Shown here one piece after another: positions 44,550-53,887 of a DNA stretch of 64,000 nucleotides; the first letter of the stretch is position 1; each line of letters opens with the position of its first letter. Position numbers and translations under genes: made by a program. Origin of the DNA: Jejuia sp047345485 (GTDB lineage Bacteria > Bacteroidota > Bacteroidia > Flavobacteriales > Flavobacteriaceae); contig NZ_JBLFEN010000006.1 in the NCBI RefSeq assembly GCF_047345485.1, positions 186,001-250,000 of the forward strand. The letters are read 5' to 3'. Under the pieces are notes generated by a model, which made no database searches, was not told the origin of the DNA, and was given only the letters and a program-made list of their open reading frames with translations.

Positions 44550-45032
44550 ATGAATTATCAAACAACAGTTTCAGTTGATGAAGATTTAAAAAAAACCAAA
44601 GTAAAAAAAGCGAACAAGGTTTATGACCAAAAACCAACATCAGCATTTATAGGTGCATCATGGTCTGCACTTTTAGTAGGTATGACCTCGTATTGTATTG
44701 GATTGTGGAATGCAGATATGTTGCTTAATGAAAAAGGGTATTATTTTACAATTCTTCTTTTTGGATTGTTTTCTGTTATTTCTGTTCAAAAAGCAGTACG
44801 TGATAAAATGGAAGATATTCCTGTAACCGATATTTATTACAGTATCAGTTGGTTTACAACTATAACCTCTATCGTACTTTTAGTTGTTGGGTTGTGGAAT
44901 GCCGATTTATTATTGAGTGAAAAGGGGTTTTATAGCATGTCATTCCTACTCAGTCTTTTCGCAGCTATTGCGGTTCAAAAAAACACAAGAGATGTGCAAT
45001 TTATAGACAGACAGGAAAGTGAGGAGAAATAA
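44550..45032 (+). CDS. YiaA/YiaB-like inner membrane protein
   Basis: A 160-residue protein with four transmembrane helices in two homologous halves: each half carries GLWNADxLLxEKGxY followed by a helix and a VQKxxRD end (residues about 55-98 and 105-150). This internal duplication is the YiaA/YiaB pattern. The first 30 residues are a charged, disordered leader. Role is unknown in the family. Strong terminator downstream (45096). Confidence 0.88.
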   Translation: MNYQTTVSVDEDLKKTKVKKANKVYDQKPTSAFIGASWSALLVGMTSYCIGLWNADMLLNEKGYYFTILLFGLFSVISVQKAVRDKMEDIPVTDIYYSISWFTTITSIVLLVVGLWNADLLLSEKGFYSMSFLLSLFAAIAVQKNTRDVQFIDRQESEEK

Positions 45033-45095
45033 TTTTAAAGGATATTAAAAATCAAAAAAACACTAAGGGTTGTTTTGATGATTGGTTAGTAACCC

Positions 45096-45132
45096 AAAGC
45101 CTCGTAATTATATTGATTACGAGGCTTTAAAA
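45096..45132 (+). terminator. Terminator after the YiaA-like gene
   Basis: AAAGCCTCGTAAT and ATTACGAGGCTTT form a 13-bp perfect stem around a 7-base loop, followed by AAAATTT. Confidence 0.85.
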
Positions 45133-45389
45133 TTTAATTAAAAAATTAGGTGAATGAGTAAGTGTCTTTTACTATAAGTATAACTACATAAAAGATTTAC
45201 GATACTAATTGCAAACTATAATTTTTTGCTATTTTCTATAAAGAATAATTGAATTCATAAATAGTATATTCTAGATATTGACTCTTGTTTTAATGAAATA
45301 AAACACATAAATGGTGATTTTTAATAAAAAAAGTTAAATATTTCTAAATATATGTAAGGAATTTGAAAATATATCGTCTATTTATGTGA

Positions 45390-45416
45390 GTTTAGTTTAA
45401 GTTTAGTTTAGTTAAG
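45390..45416 (+). other. TTTAGTT-rich leader before the orphan terminator
   Basis: GTTTAGTTTAA, GTTTAGTTTA and GTTAAG in series, ending 5 bases before the hairpin at 45421. It closely resembles 11303-11331. Confidence 0.35.
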
Positions 45417-45420
45417 ACAA

Positions 45421-45460
45421 AAAGCCGATAGTATCTTCATAAAACTATCGGCTTTGTTTT
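45421..45460 (+). terminator. Orphan terminator hairpin
   Basis: AAAGCCGATAGT (45421-45432) and ACTATCGGCTTT (45444-45455) pair perfectly with an 11-base loop, then G and a T run. There is no plus-strand gene within 380 bases upstream except behind another terminator. Confidence 0.8.
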
Positions 45461-45856
45461 TGTTAAATAATTTAATTATTGATTTTAAAACACACGTAAT
45501 TATAAAAACCCCTCCTTCTTTTTAATTACGTCATCTGGTTATTTTAAGATTTATTTTCAACTAAAATAGTCATTATTGATTTGTTATATGCAAGAAGTGT
45601 TTATATCCATAAAAGGATTATTTTAAGTTTGTTTATGCTCAATTATTTAGCGAAAAATCACTAACTTATAAGAATCATTTAATATTTTCTCAGAAGATTA
45701 TATTCTTTTTAATAAAGAATATTTGAAATAAGTTTTATACTATAAAAACAGATAGGATTTAGTATTTTACAGGCTTTAATTAACTAAACAATTTTTTTGT
45801 GTTCAAGAGTTTAATAATCTCGCTAACCATAAAACAAAACGTAATTTTTAATTAGA

Positions 45857-46456
45857 ATGTTACATAAGTTTATATTCTTTTTTTTTATTTTTCTGATATC
45901 GTGTAAAACTAAAGTTAATAGTGGACGTCAAGTTATACACAGAAAATCACAATTAATAATTATTAAAGACACATTGGCAACCGCTAAAAAGTTTACAAAA
46001 GTAAAGGTGGGTATTGATACAATCCCTATGGCTTCAGTTTTTGTTTCTCAAATGGAAGGTAAAAACATCTTAAAAAAGACTCTAAGAAACTTCAATTATG
46101 ATACTATTATTTCAGCATCTTTTTGTGTTGAGTATAGCGAGTATGATAATAATTGGTTGGTAGATAAAAGTAATATTAAATATGCTGGAATTTATTATGT
46201 AAATGATAATACACTAAAATTTGACTTCCATAATTTAGAAACCAATGAGGTTGATACTTACAATACGTTGTCTGATGCTTATTGTGATGTAATATTGGTT
46301 TTTTTATTAGAAGATGTAGAGTTGGAAAAGCCAGCTTTATTTGAATTGAAGTTAGAAAAAGATAATTTACCTAAACAATCAAGTGTTAAATTGGCTAGTA
46401 AATCTGAGGATATACTTTATCAAAGGTGGGTAAAGTTTTATGAAAAAAATAAATAA
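45857..46456 (+). CDS. Hypothetical lipoprotein
   Basis: A 199-residue protein with a short lipoprotein signal (FFFIFLISC, cysteine about residue 16). The mature sequence mixes beta strands and acidic loops (FSASFCVEYSEYDNNWLVDKSN, TLKFDFHNLETNEVDTYNTL). No motif or family recognised. It is isolated, with 824 noncoding bases before it and a tandem repeat right after it. Confidence 0.6.
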   Translation: MLHKFIFFFFIFLISCKTKVNSGRQVIHRKSQLIIIKDTLATAKKFTKVKVGIDTIPMASVFVSQMEGKNILKKTLRNFNYDTIISASFCVEYSEYDNNWLVDKSNIKYAGIYYVNDNTLKFDFHNLETNEVDTYNTLSDAYCDVILVFLLEDVELEKPALFELKLEKDNLPKQSSVKLASKSEDILYQRWVKFYEKNK

Positions 46457-46467
46457 TTTTTCAATGA

Positions 46468-46523
46468 TTAACTCATTAACTCATTAACTCATTAACTCAT
46501 TAACTCATTAACTCATTAACTCA
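46468..46523 (+). repeat. Tandem repeat: TTAACTCA x 7
   Basis: Seven perfect 8-base units (56 bases) starting 12 bases after the lipoprotein stop. No CRISPR-like spacers. It is likely to vary in copy number between strains. Confidence 0.95.
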
Positions 46524-46540
46524 GGATAAATAGTATTTAA

Positions 46541-46575
46541 AAATGGCTTATACGTAGAAGTATAAGCCATTTTTT
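46541..46575. terminator. Bidirectional terminator between the lipoprotein gene and lysS
   Basis: AAATGGCTTATAC and GTATAAGCCATTT form a long stem with a 6-base loop, with A/T tracts on either side, directly after lysS (stop at 46589). Confidence 0.85.
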
Positions 46576-46588
46576 GTAAACTTTTTTA

Positions 46589-48280
46589 TTATTGTATTTC
46601 AACAAACAACCCATCATCAGTCTTCTCAACTTTAGCCAAACTATTTTTAGTTAATTCTTTAATAGTTTTATCCCATTTTTTGTTAGATAACCCCGATTGT
46701 GATTTTAAGTTTACCAATTCTAATTTTTCAGCTTTAGTTAGTAGTTCTAAAACTGCTTTGGCATCATCGCTTATGGCCAAAGGTTTTTTCTCTGGCTTCA
46801 TTTGCGGGAAAAACAATACTTCTTGTATAGATTGGTTGTTGGTTAAAAACATAATTAACCTATCCATACCAATACCCATTCCCGATGTTGGAGGCATACC
46901 GTATTCTAGTGCACGTAAAAAATCATAATCTATGGTTGCTGTAGCCTCGTCGTCTCCCTTTTTAGCCAACTCTAATTGATGCTCAAAACGCTCACGTTGG
47001 TCAATTGGGTCGTTAAGTTCACTGTAGGCGTTAGCAATTTCTTTACCACAAACCATAAGTTCAAAACGTTCTGTTAGCTCAGGGTTTTCACGATGTTCTT
47101 TACATAAAGGGCTCATTTCTTTGGGGTAGTCGGTAATAAAGGTAGGCTGTATATAGTTGCCTTCACATTTTTCGCCAAAAATTTCATCTATTAATTTCCC
47201 TTTACCCATACTATCATCCACTTCAATACCTAAGTCTTTTGCAGCTTGTCTTATTTCAGTTTCAGATTTTCCAGTGATATCAAAACCAGTAAAATGTTTT
47301 ATAGAGTCTGCCATAGTTATTCTTACATAAGGCGCTTTAAAATTTACCTTATGTTCACCAAAAATAGCTTCAGTAGTGCCGTTTACAGCAATAGCACAAT
47401 GTTCTAAAAGCTGCTCACAGAAATCCATCATCCAGTTGTAATCCTTATAGGCTACGTAAATTTCCATAGCTGTAAACTCTGGGTTGTGTGTACGGTCCAT
47501 CCCTTCGTTTCTAAAGTTTTTAGAAAACTCATAAACGCCATCAAAACCGCCAACAATTAAGCGTTTTAAATACAACTCGTTAGCAATTCGCATATATAAA
47601 GGAATATCTAAAGCGTTGTGATGCGTGATAAATGGGCGTGCAGCAGCACCACCTGCAATAGGTTGTAATACAGGGGTTTCTACTTCAAAATAGCCTGCAT
47701 CATTAAAAAACGAACGCATCGCGTTAAATAGTTTTGTACGCTTTACAAAAACATCTTTTACATGAGGATTTACCACTAAATCTGCATAGCGTTGTCTGTA
47801 GCGCTGTTCTGGGTCAGTAAATGCATCATGAACTTTACCGTCTGCATCTACACGCGGTTGAGGTAATGGTTTTAAAGCTTTACTTAATAGTGTAAAATCT
47901 TTTACCATAACTGTTTTTTCACCTACTTTGGTTGTAAATAGCTCTCCTTCAACACCAATAAAATCCCCAATATCTAAAAGCTTTTTATAAATAGTATTGT
48001 ATTTGCTTTTATCATCTCCACTACAAATTTCATCACGATTAAAATAAAGTTGTATTCTTCCTTCGCTATCTTGTAATTCTGCAAAACTTGCATTACCTTG
48101 AATACGACGAGACATTAATCTACCTGCAATAATTACTTTTTTACCCTCATCAAAATTTGTTTTAACATCTTTTGATGTTTGTTTTACAGGAAATAAATCT
48201 GCAGGATAAGGGTTTATGCCTAAGTCTTTTAATTTTGCGAGTTTGTCGCGTCTTACCAATTCTTGTTCTGAAAGCTGCAT
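46589..48280 (-). CDS. lysS: Lysine-tRNA ligase (class II)
   Basis: A 563-residue class II synthetase: N-terminal OB-fold anticodon-binding domain (residues about 40-150, GRLMSRRIQGNASFAELQDSEGRIQLYFNRDE), then motif 2 (FRNEGMDRTHNPEFTAMEIYVAY) and motif 3 (PPTSGMGIGMDRLIMFL). A C-terminal extension of about 60 residues (AVLELLTKAEKLELVNLKSQSGLSNKKWDKTIKELTKNSLAKV) goes beyond the usual end and resembles a small helical domain seen in Bacteroidota LysRS. Charges tRNA-Lys. Confidence 0.97.
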   Translation of the reverse strand: MQLSEQELVRRDKLAKLKDLGINPYPADLFPVKQTSKDVKTNFDEGKKVIIAGRLMSRRIQGNASFAELQDSEGRIQLYFNRDEICSGDDKSKYNTIYKKLLDIGDFIGVEGELFTTKVGEKTVMVKDFTLLSKALKPLPQPRVDADGKVHDAFTDPEQRYRQRYADLVVNPHVKDVFVKRTKLFNAMRSFFNDAGYFEVETPVLQPIAGGAAARPFITHHNALDIPLYMRIANELYLKRLIVGGFDGVYEFSKNFRNEGMDRTHNPEFTAMEIYVAYKDYNWMMDFCEQLLEHCAIAVNGTTEAIFGEHKVNFKAPYVRITMADSIKHFTGFDITGKSETEIRQAAKDLGIEVDDSMGKGKLIDEIFGEKCEGNYIQPTFITDYPKEMSPLCKEHRENPELTERFELMVCGKEIANAYSELNDPIDQRERFEHQLELAKKGDDEATATIDYDFLRALEYGMPPTSGMGIGMDRLIMFLTNNQSIQEVLFFPQMKPEKKPLAISDDAKAVLELLTKAEKLELVNLKSQSGLSNKKWDKTIKELTKNSLAKVEKTDDGLFVEIQ

Positions 48281-48687
48281 GCTACTTTTTTTGTTTTGAG
48301 GTGCAAAATTACATTATTTAACCTAAGAATAAAACAAAGACCTCTATGGATTATTAATAATCTTTAGAGGCTCAGGACTTAGTTAGCTTTTATGTTTAGT
48401 TTATTGCTACAGTTGTACCTTTAATCTTTAGTGTTTTTTAATCGATTTAGTAATAAATATACGTTGTTTTGCCAAAGTTTAGTATCAACAAACCTATTGA
48501 AGTTGTGCTGCGCGAAACCACGAAATTCAAAAGCATATAAAAACAAGTATGTAAATTAATAACCTCACAGCACTAGGCTACTATAATTTATGGTATTGTA
48601 AAATTAAAATCTGTTGTGCCGATAATGTAACAAAATAGATAAGGTAACGTCAAATACGTATAGTATCAATCATTAAAAAAAATCACT
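48281..48687. other. 407-base divergent intergenic region between lysS and the Pmp3-like gene
   Basis: Holds the lysS promoter, a long hairpin at 48341-48370 (CCTCTA/TAGAGG outer stem, GATTATTAATAATC inner palindrome) and an imperfect hairpin near 48495-48531. No further gene. Confidence 0.5.
48304..48338 (-). promoter_or_regulatory. Promoter of lysS
   Basis: On the minus strand TTTG (48335-48338) and TAATTTTG (48304-48311) form a -33/-7 pair with 23 bases between. The ATG follows 23 bases after the -7 box. Confidence 0.6.
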
Positions 48688-48846
48688 ATGAGTATTTGGA
48701 GAGTTATACTTTCTATCATTTGTCCGCCATTAGCAGTTATAGGTAAAGGTTGTGGCTCTATAATTATTGTTTTTCTATTGTGGCTTTGTGGCTGGGTTCC
48801 CGGTGTTATTGCTGCGTTGGTAATCTTAAATAATCCTAATAATTAA
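48688..48846 (+). CDS. YqaE/Pmp3 family membrane protein
   Basis: A 52-residue proteolipid. Two hydrophobic segments (ILSIICPPLAVIGKG and SIIIVFLLWLCGWVPGVIAALVIL) with the family core CPPLAV and the WVPGxIAAxxI ending. Pmp3/YqaE proteins are small stress-linked membrane proteins that modulate membrane potential in yeast and plants; the bacterial role is unclear. Too short for many gene finders. Thirty bases upstream of lipB. Confidence 0.9.
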   Translation: MSIWRVILSIICPPLAVIGKGCGSIIIVFLLWLCGWVPGVIAALVILNNPNN

Positions 48847-48875
48847 AATTTAAAATTATCGTAATTTTACAGGCT

Positions 48876-49586
48876 ATGAATAAAACTATAGCGTTACAAG
48901 ACTTAGGATTAAAAGATTACAAGGAAACTTGGGATTACCAAGAAGCTTTGTTTAAAGCTATAGTTGATAGTAAAATAAAAAATAGGCGAGAAGATGCTAA
49001 TTTAGAAACTAAAAATCATTTTTTATTTGTAGAACACCCACATGTGTATACATTAGGTAAAAGCGGTGATATGACTAATTTGTTATTAAATGAGGCACAA
49101 CTTAAACGTAAAGGCGCAAGCTTTTATAAAATAAATAGAGGTGGCGATATAACGTATCATGGTCCTGGGCAAATTGTGGGTTATCCTATTTTAGATTTAG
49201 ATAATTTTTTTACAGATATACATAAGTATCTGAGATTTTTAGAAGAAATGATAATTCTTACTTTAGAAGAATATGGTTTAAACGCAAAACGTAGTGCGGG
49301 AGAAACAGGGGTTTGGTTGGATGTAGGTACACCTTTTGCACGAAAAATATGCGCTATGGGTGTGCGTGCTAGTAGATGGGTAACCATGCATGGTTTTGCA
49401 TTAAATGTAAATGCAGACTTAGGGTATTTTGATAATATTATTCCATGTGGTATTCGGGGTAAAGCAGTAACCTCTTTAAATGTTGAATTGGGTGTTGAGA
49501 AGGTAGATGAAACAGATATAAAAAATAAGTTATTAAAACACTTCACTACGCTTTTTGAAGCTGACTTTTCAATGACATCTAAATGA
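48876..49586 (+). CDS. lipB: Octanoyltransferase
   Basis: A 236-residue protein with the LipB signatures NRGGDITYHGPGQIVGYPILDL (residues about 85-106), KICAMGVRASRWVTMHGFALNVN with lysine K157, and IIPCGIRGKAVTSL with the acyl-accepting cysteine C191. It transfers octanoate from acyl carrier protein to lipoyl domains, the first step of lipoate synthesis. It overlaps the following membrane gene by 4 bases (ATGA). Confidence 0.97.
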   Translation: MNKTIALQDLGLKDYKETWDYQEALFKAIVDSKIKNRREDANLETKNHFLFVEHPHVYTLGKSGDMTNLLLNEAQLKRKGASFYKINRGGDITYHGPGQIVGYPILDLDNFFTDIHKYLRFLEEMIILTLEEYGLNAKRSAGETGVWLDVGTPFARKICAMGVRASRWVTMHGFALNVNADLGYFDNIIPCGIRGKAVTSLNVELGVEKVDETDIKNKLLKHFTTLFEADFSMTSK

Positions 49587-50080
49587 AACTAAAAAAAGGG
49601 ATTAAAATAGCATTATTGATTTTAAGTTTTTTGATTGTTTCATTTGTATCTGTAGTTACTTATAGTATTCTGGTTATTGAAAGTGCTAAGTTTGAGTATG
49701 AAATGCTATTTTTAGTAGGTATAATTTTAGGAGGCGCACTTAGTATTGTTTATCAAATAAAAACCTTGAGATTTTATAGTTTGAAAACTAATACCTTGGA
49801 GTTAACAGGAAAACTATTTTGGATAGGAAATCTGTTTTTCTCGTTAATCTTGTTTTGTTTCTCGCTTTACTTCTTGTATTTTATTTATATAAACTTTGAT
49901 AATTTTAAGGGCGACGTTCCTGTTAATGTAATAATTGCGCTTGTAGCTGTAGTTGTAATATTAGTTGTAGCTGTGTTTTTAGCTATTGAAATAAGCGTAC
50001 TTTATAAAAGAATTTTAAACCAAGAAGCACAAAATTATATTGATTCCATAGATGATATTAAAGGGCATCAAGGCGAATGA
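49583..50080 (+). CDS. Hypothetical four-helix membrane protein
   Basis: A 165-residue protein with four transmembrane segments (ALLILSFLIVSFVSVVTYS, YEMLFLVGIILGGALSIVYQI, IGNLFFSLILFCFSLYFLYFI and VIIALVAVVVILVVAVFLAIEI) and an acidic C-terminus. It starts inside the lipB stop (ATGA), so it is in the lipB transcript. No named family recognised. Confidence 0.65.
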   Translation: MKLKKGIKIALLILSFLIVSFVSVVTYSILVIESAKFEYEMLFLVGIILGGALSIVYQIKTLRFYSLKTNTLELTGKLFWIGNLFFSLILFCFSLYFLYFIYINFDNFKGDVPVNVIIALVAVVVILVVAVFLAIEISVLYKRILNQEAQNYIDSIDDIKGHQGE

Positions 50081-50093
50081 GGTAAATTAAATT

Positions 50094-51143
50094 TTAGTTT
50101 TCAGTATTAAAAAATACCTTATAGTAGTTCATCTTTTTTTCGTCATCATAACCACGTTCTAAATATTCGGTTGAGGCATCTGGGGCATCAATGTCTAGTT
50201 TAATCTGTATATTAGTGTCTAGTTTTATATCAGTTTTTATTTTTCGCTTTTCTTTTGTTACTACTGCCTCAGCAACATCAAACTGATTTCTAATTACTAA
50301 ATTCTGTTCACCTTCAAATTCCTTTTTGTAATTGTCAAATTCGCGCTTATGTTTATCTTCTTCAAATAAATCATCTTTAAAACGTTCAATATTTACAACC
50401 TCATTTTCTTTAAAGAAGTCAATGGTTTTGGCTAAAAATGTGTTTTGTTCTTTAGCACCGTATGATGTTTTAATAATTTCTGAAGAGAAGTCTTTGCAAA
50501 GTTCTATATATTGTTGCGTGTGGCTGTTTGCATCATCAGCATATTTAATATTTAAGAAATGATTAATCCAGTATTGCGCATCATAACTATTATTATCAAT
50601 ACTAAAAATAATATTGCCTTCTGTATCACTTTGGTTTAAAATTAAACAGCCTTTATCTACCTTTTTAGAGTTAATGCCTTTTTGTACAAGTACATCATAA
50701 CTATTATTTTCTAAATATGTTTGAAAGAAATTAACCTTGTTTTCAATTTTAAAAATACCAATAGCATTAGTTGTCATATCTCGATATTCTATACCTTCAA
50801 ACATCACAATTAATACATCTCCTGTTTTAATGTTTGCAGAATTAGACTGCTCATAAAGATGCATTACTATATGTTTTGAAACATCTTCAAAAACATCTTC
50901 ATCATTAAATAGTTGTGTGCAATAGGTATTAATTTCGTTTAAGGAAATATCGGCATGATGGCCAAAACGATAACTTTGCACTAAACTGCTAAAAGGTCTT
51001 AATAGAAAAGGGAGCATTAAATCGTAACTGGCTTCATCAAAATCTACAGTTTTGTTTGAGAATGCATTTTTAGTATCGTTAAATTTATTACCTACTTTAT
51101 GAATTATAAATTTTGAAATAGAAGCGTTTTTTCTAGAAATCAT
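50094..51143 (-). CDS. Nucleoid-associated protein (NdpA/YejK-like, 37-kDa family)
   Basis: A 349-residue cytoplasmic protein with the family pattern: SISKFIIHKVGNKFNDTKNAFSNKTVDF at the start, LMLPFLLRPFSSLVQSYRFGHHADISLNEI, GCLILNQSDTEGNIIFSIDNNSYDAQYWINHFLNIKYADDANSHTQQYIELCKDF in the middle, and a C-terminal domain with KIKTDIKLDTNIQIKL. YejK/NdpA family members associate with the nucleoid; the bacterial function is poorly understood. Convergent with the lipB-membrane pair (14 bases). Confidence 0.85.
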   Translation of the reverse strand: MISRKNASISKFIIHKVGNKFNDTKNAFSNKTVDFDEASYDLMLPFLLRPFSSLVQSYRFGHHADISLNEINTYCTQLFNDEDVFEDVSKHIVMHLYEQSNSANIKTGDVLIVMFEGIEYRDMTTNAIGIFKIENKVNFFQTYLENNSYDVLVQKGINSKKVDKGCLILNQSDTEGNIIFSIDNNSYDAQYWINHFLNIKYADDANSHTQQYIELCKDFSSEIIKTSYGAKEQNTFLAKTIDFFKENEVVNIERFKDDLFEEDKHKREFDNYKKEFEGEQNLVIRNQFDVAEAVVTKEKRKIKTDIKLDTNIQIKLDIDAPDASTEYLERGYDDEKKMNYYKVFFNTEN

Positions 51144-51454
51144 ATATTAATTATTATTACTACAATACTATTAAATTAAGTTGATATGAGCACAAAAAAA
51201 AGGCGCCAAAGCATGAACACTTTGACGCCAGATTCGAGGACTTGTATTTTTGGTGGTTATATATTTAAATTAAAACAGGTTTTTTGCCTTTAATTAGTAC
51301 ACATCATACTTAAATTAAAAATAATAATTGTGTATATCTAGCAACTTAGCTTCATTAAAAATGTGTTATAAATATAAAAATTTGTTTCTAAGAATTAAAA
51401 GACTTTAAATAATTTAATTAACATTTAAATGTTAATTAAATACTTGTAAATAAA
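51144..51454. other. 311-base intergenic region, mostly 3' UTR of the propeller lipoprotein gene
   Basis: No gene. It holds a strong minus-strand terminator at 51194-51229, about 225 bases after the stop of the gene at 51455, so the transcript has an unusually long 3' end. Confidence 0.5.
51194..51229 (-). terminator. Terminator of the propeller lipoprotein transcript
   Basis: GGCGCCAAAG and CTTTGACGCC form a 10-base stem (one mismatch) around CATGAACA; on the minus strand it is followed by eight T. Confidence 0.75.
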
Positions 51455-53887
51455 CTAGTTAATCTTATATAATATTATAGAATTAGTATCGCCTTTGGTA
51501 ACGAATTCTAAATTTCGGTCTCCATCAATATTATCTAAAGTAATTAAAGAGTTGCCATAAACAGGAAAATTTGGTATTAATTTTCCTTGGCTATCATATA
51601 AAAACACCTTTTTGGATTGTAAATCGGTTATCGTAACATAAATTTTATCATTTAAATAAAAAATACGTGGCCTAGTATAATTACCATAATCTAGTTCTAT
51701 TATTCTGCTTTTTATACCCAATTTATTACCATGTAATGTTACTCGTGTTTTACTGGTGGTCTCTAAATTATGAGCAGCAGATAGTTTTAAATTAATGCTT
51801 GATACATTGCCTCTGGTGTCTATACTAATTAATTGTCCGTTACTATCTGTAGTGGTAAATTTATTTTGATATAGAAAAACGGGTTCATCAGAAAATATGT
51901 TTTTAGTTTTTGGAGACACTCTCGTTTTACCAACTCTATCTAAAATGTATAGCTTGCTTTTTGTTTTTAATACAATATAATCCTTAGTGCCAATTCTAAA
52001 ATGTTTGGGGCAACTTATTATATCGTTTTTTGTTGATTTAAATGAGAAACCAGATACAATTTTTCCTTTAATATCATACATTAATACATTTTTACCTTGA
52101 GTGACTAAAAGCCTATAGTTTTTGTTTTTATCGTAATCAAACACAGAAAGCGGTTGTGTTACATCATCTTTAAATTTTAAAGGAAATGGTGTAACATCTC
52201 TACCTTTTCTATCTACAATATAAACCCTGTTTGTAGTTGCAAAAGCAAGCTGTAACCTTCCGTTTTTATACATGTCAATTTGAGATATTTCTCCTAGTAA
52301 TGCACCTTTAAGTTGTTTTTTCCAAATTACGTTCCCTTTGTTAGAAATTAAGTAGAGATTGTTATTAATATCTTGTACAATAATTTCCTTCTGGTTAGTA
52401 ATGTGGTTTGTTACTATTTGCGGAGTATTTAACAAGTCGGCGTCTAGTTTTAAGCTAAAACGCTCAGATATTGAATGTTGTACACGCTTTTTATTCCCTT
52501 TAATAATACCACCATGTATATGCGCAAAATTGGTGTCATAAACAAATTGTATTGCAGATATGTTATAAGGCTTTAAGTCTATATCATACAATTTGTTTAA
52601 GTTATCTTTAATTACCTGTTTTAAAAGCTGAGGTTTTGCAACAAATACCAAAGAGCTTTCGCTACTTAAGTTTGTACTTAACTCTTTAAAAGAACTCTTA
52701 CTACTAAATGTAGTTTTGTTTTTATAATTGGCAATAATATTTTGAAGCGCTTCAATACTATTAGCAAATACAAAGTAACTGTCAATAACACAGTATTTTG
52801 AAACCGTAATATTATTAAGGAGTGGATTAAAAGTGTCTTGAAAAAGATTAGGTTTAGAAAATTCAAATAGAGAAATATTTCTATAAGTATCTATAATGTT
52901 TTGTTCGCTTAGTAGTGCTTCCTGCGTTGCAATTGCATCAATCGAGTTTAATACTACTGCTCTTTTATCATCTTCATAAATAACACCTATTTCTATGATA
53001 GAATTAAAGAGGGTTTCATCAATGGAGGTAGAATCTTTATTGTGAAATACAGATATATTTTTGTGTATAATATTAAAATCATCAAAAGTAAAACTTAAAT
53101 AACCATCACTATTGCCTGGTGTAATGTGTTGTATTTTATGCTCTTGCGGAATAGTGTTTTTAAAAATATCAATAACTTTTGTTGATAAATCTAAAGATTT
53201 TGCAATACCGTCAAAAAAAATAGCATCTTGAGATAATTCGACATCTAGCGTAATAAAATCAGTTAAATGAGTCGATTTTAAATCACTTTCCATAAAAAAG
53301 GAAGGTGCTAATGCACTATTAGTTTTTAGTAAAACAGATACGTTATCACTATCAGATACAACATTGTGTAATTTTTTGAAAGGCGAGGTATTGCTTTTGT
53401 TATTAAAAACTTTTGTTACTATTTCTTTTGAAGAGGATACAACAAAAATACTATCTACCATTACACTATAAAACTCATGAGTATTTAAAGTCGATTTTGT
53501 AATATCATAAGATGTATACTTAAGGTTTTCTTCAGTATAATTTTTTAATGAATCCGTTTGAAATACTACACTTGAAAATTTGGTAATTAAGGTGTATTGT
53601 AAACTATCTAATTCAGACTTAGAAAAGCATAATAAGATGTTTCCGTCAATGCTAATTTTTTTTAGAGGATTTAAAAGATGCTTTAAATTTTTATAAGCTT
53701 TAGTATCAGATAATGAGTTAATAAAGGTATTGTTAATAATAGCAGTTTTTAAACTTTCAATATTAGAACTTTTAAAAACAACTTCTGAATTGCTTGGAAT
53801 AACATCAATAAGTTGAGGTTGCTTATTTTTAGAATTGGAACAACTTAATGCGACTAAAAGTAGGAGGGAACACAAAAAAAATCTCAT
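51455..53887 (-). CDS. Large lipoprotein with C-terminal beta-propeller-like repeats
   Basis: An 810-residue lipoprotein (LLVALSC, cysteine about residue 16). The N-terminal ~450 residues are a mixed alpha/beta region with IDVIPSNSEVVFKSSNIESLKTAI and repeated SNSEALQNII-type segments, resembling DUF3352-like proteins. The C-terminal ~330 residues read as repeated strands (NNLYLISNKGNVIWKKQL, NRVYIVDRKGRDVTPFPL, LYILDRVGKTRVSP, KVFLYDSQGKLIPNFPVYG), i.e. a PQQ/WD-type propeller. Function unknown; an outer-membrane scaffold is plausible. Downstream of rnhB (about 110 bases) on the same strand. Confidence 0.7.
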   Translation of the reverse strand: MRFFLCSLLLLVALSCSNSKNKQPQLIDVIPSNSEVVFKSSNIESLKTAIINNTFINSLSDTKAYKNLKHLLNPLKKISIDGNILLCFSKSELDSLQYTLITKFSSVVFQTDSLKNYTEENLKYTSYDITKSTLNTHEFYSVMVDSIFVVSSSKEIVTKVFNNKSNTSPFKKLHNVVSDSDNVSVLLKTNSALAPSFFMESDLKSTHLTDFITLDVELSQDAIFFDGIAKSLDLSTKVIDIFKNTIPQEHKIQHITPGNSDGYLSFTFDDFNIIHKNISVFHNKDSTSIDETLFNSIIEIGVIYEDDKRAVVLNSIDAIATQEALLSEQNIIDTYRNISLFEFSKPNLFQDTFNPLLNNITVSKYCVIDSYFVFANSIEALQNIIANYKNKTTFSSKSSFKELSTNLSSESSLVFVAKPQLLKQVIKDNLNKLYDIDLKPYNISAIQFVYDTNFAHIHGGIIKGNKKRVQHSISERFSLKLDADLLNTPQIVTNHITNQKEIIVQDINNNLYLISNKGNVIWKKQLKGALLGEISQIDMYKNGRLQLAFATTNRVYIVDRKGRDVTPFPLKFKDDVTQPLSVFDYDKNKNYRLLVTQGKNVLMYDIKGKIVSGFSFKSTKNDIISCPKHFRIGTKDYIVLKTKSKLYILDRVGKTRVSPKTKNIFSDEPVFLYQNKFTTTDSNGQLISIDTRGNVSSINLKLSAAHNLETTSKTRVTLHGNKLGIKSRIIELDYGNYTRPRIFYLNDKIYVTITDLQSKKVFLYDSQGKLIPNFPVYGNSLITLDNIDGDRNLEFVTKGDTNSIILYKIN

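Larger units (their letters stand above)
45033..45856. other. 824-base intergenic region without a recognisable protein gene
   Basis: Contains two strong terminator hairpins (45096 and 45421). Between and after them the DNA is AT-rich with no coding-like ORF. The second hairpin lacks an upstream gene, so a small RNA may end there. Confidence 0.5.

Noticed and set aside
46468..46523. CRISPR array
   Set aside because: Units are contiguous 8-mers with no spacers and no cas genes nearby.
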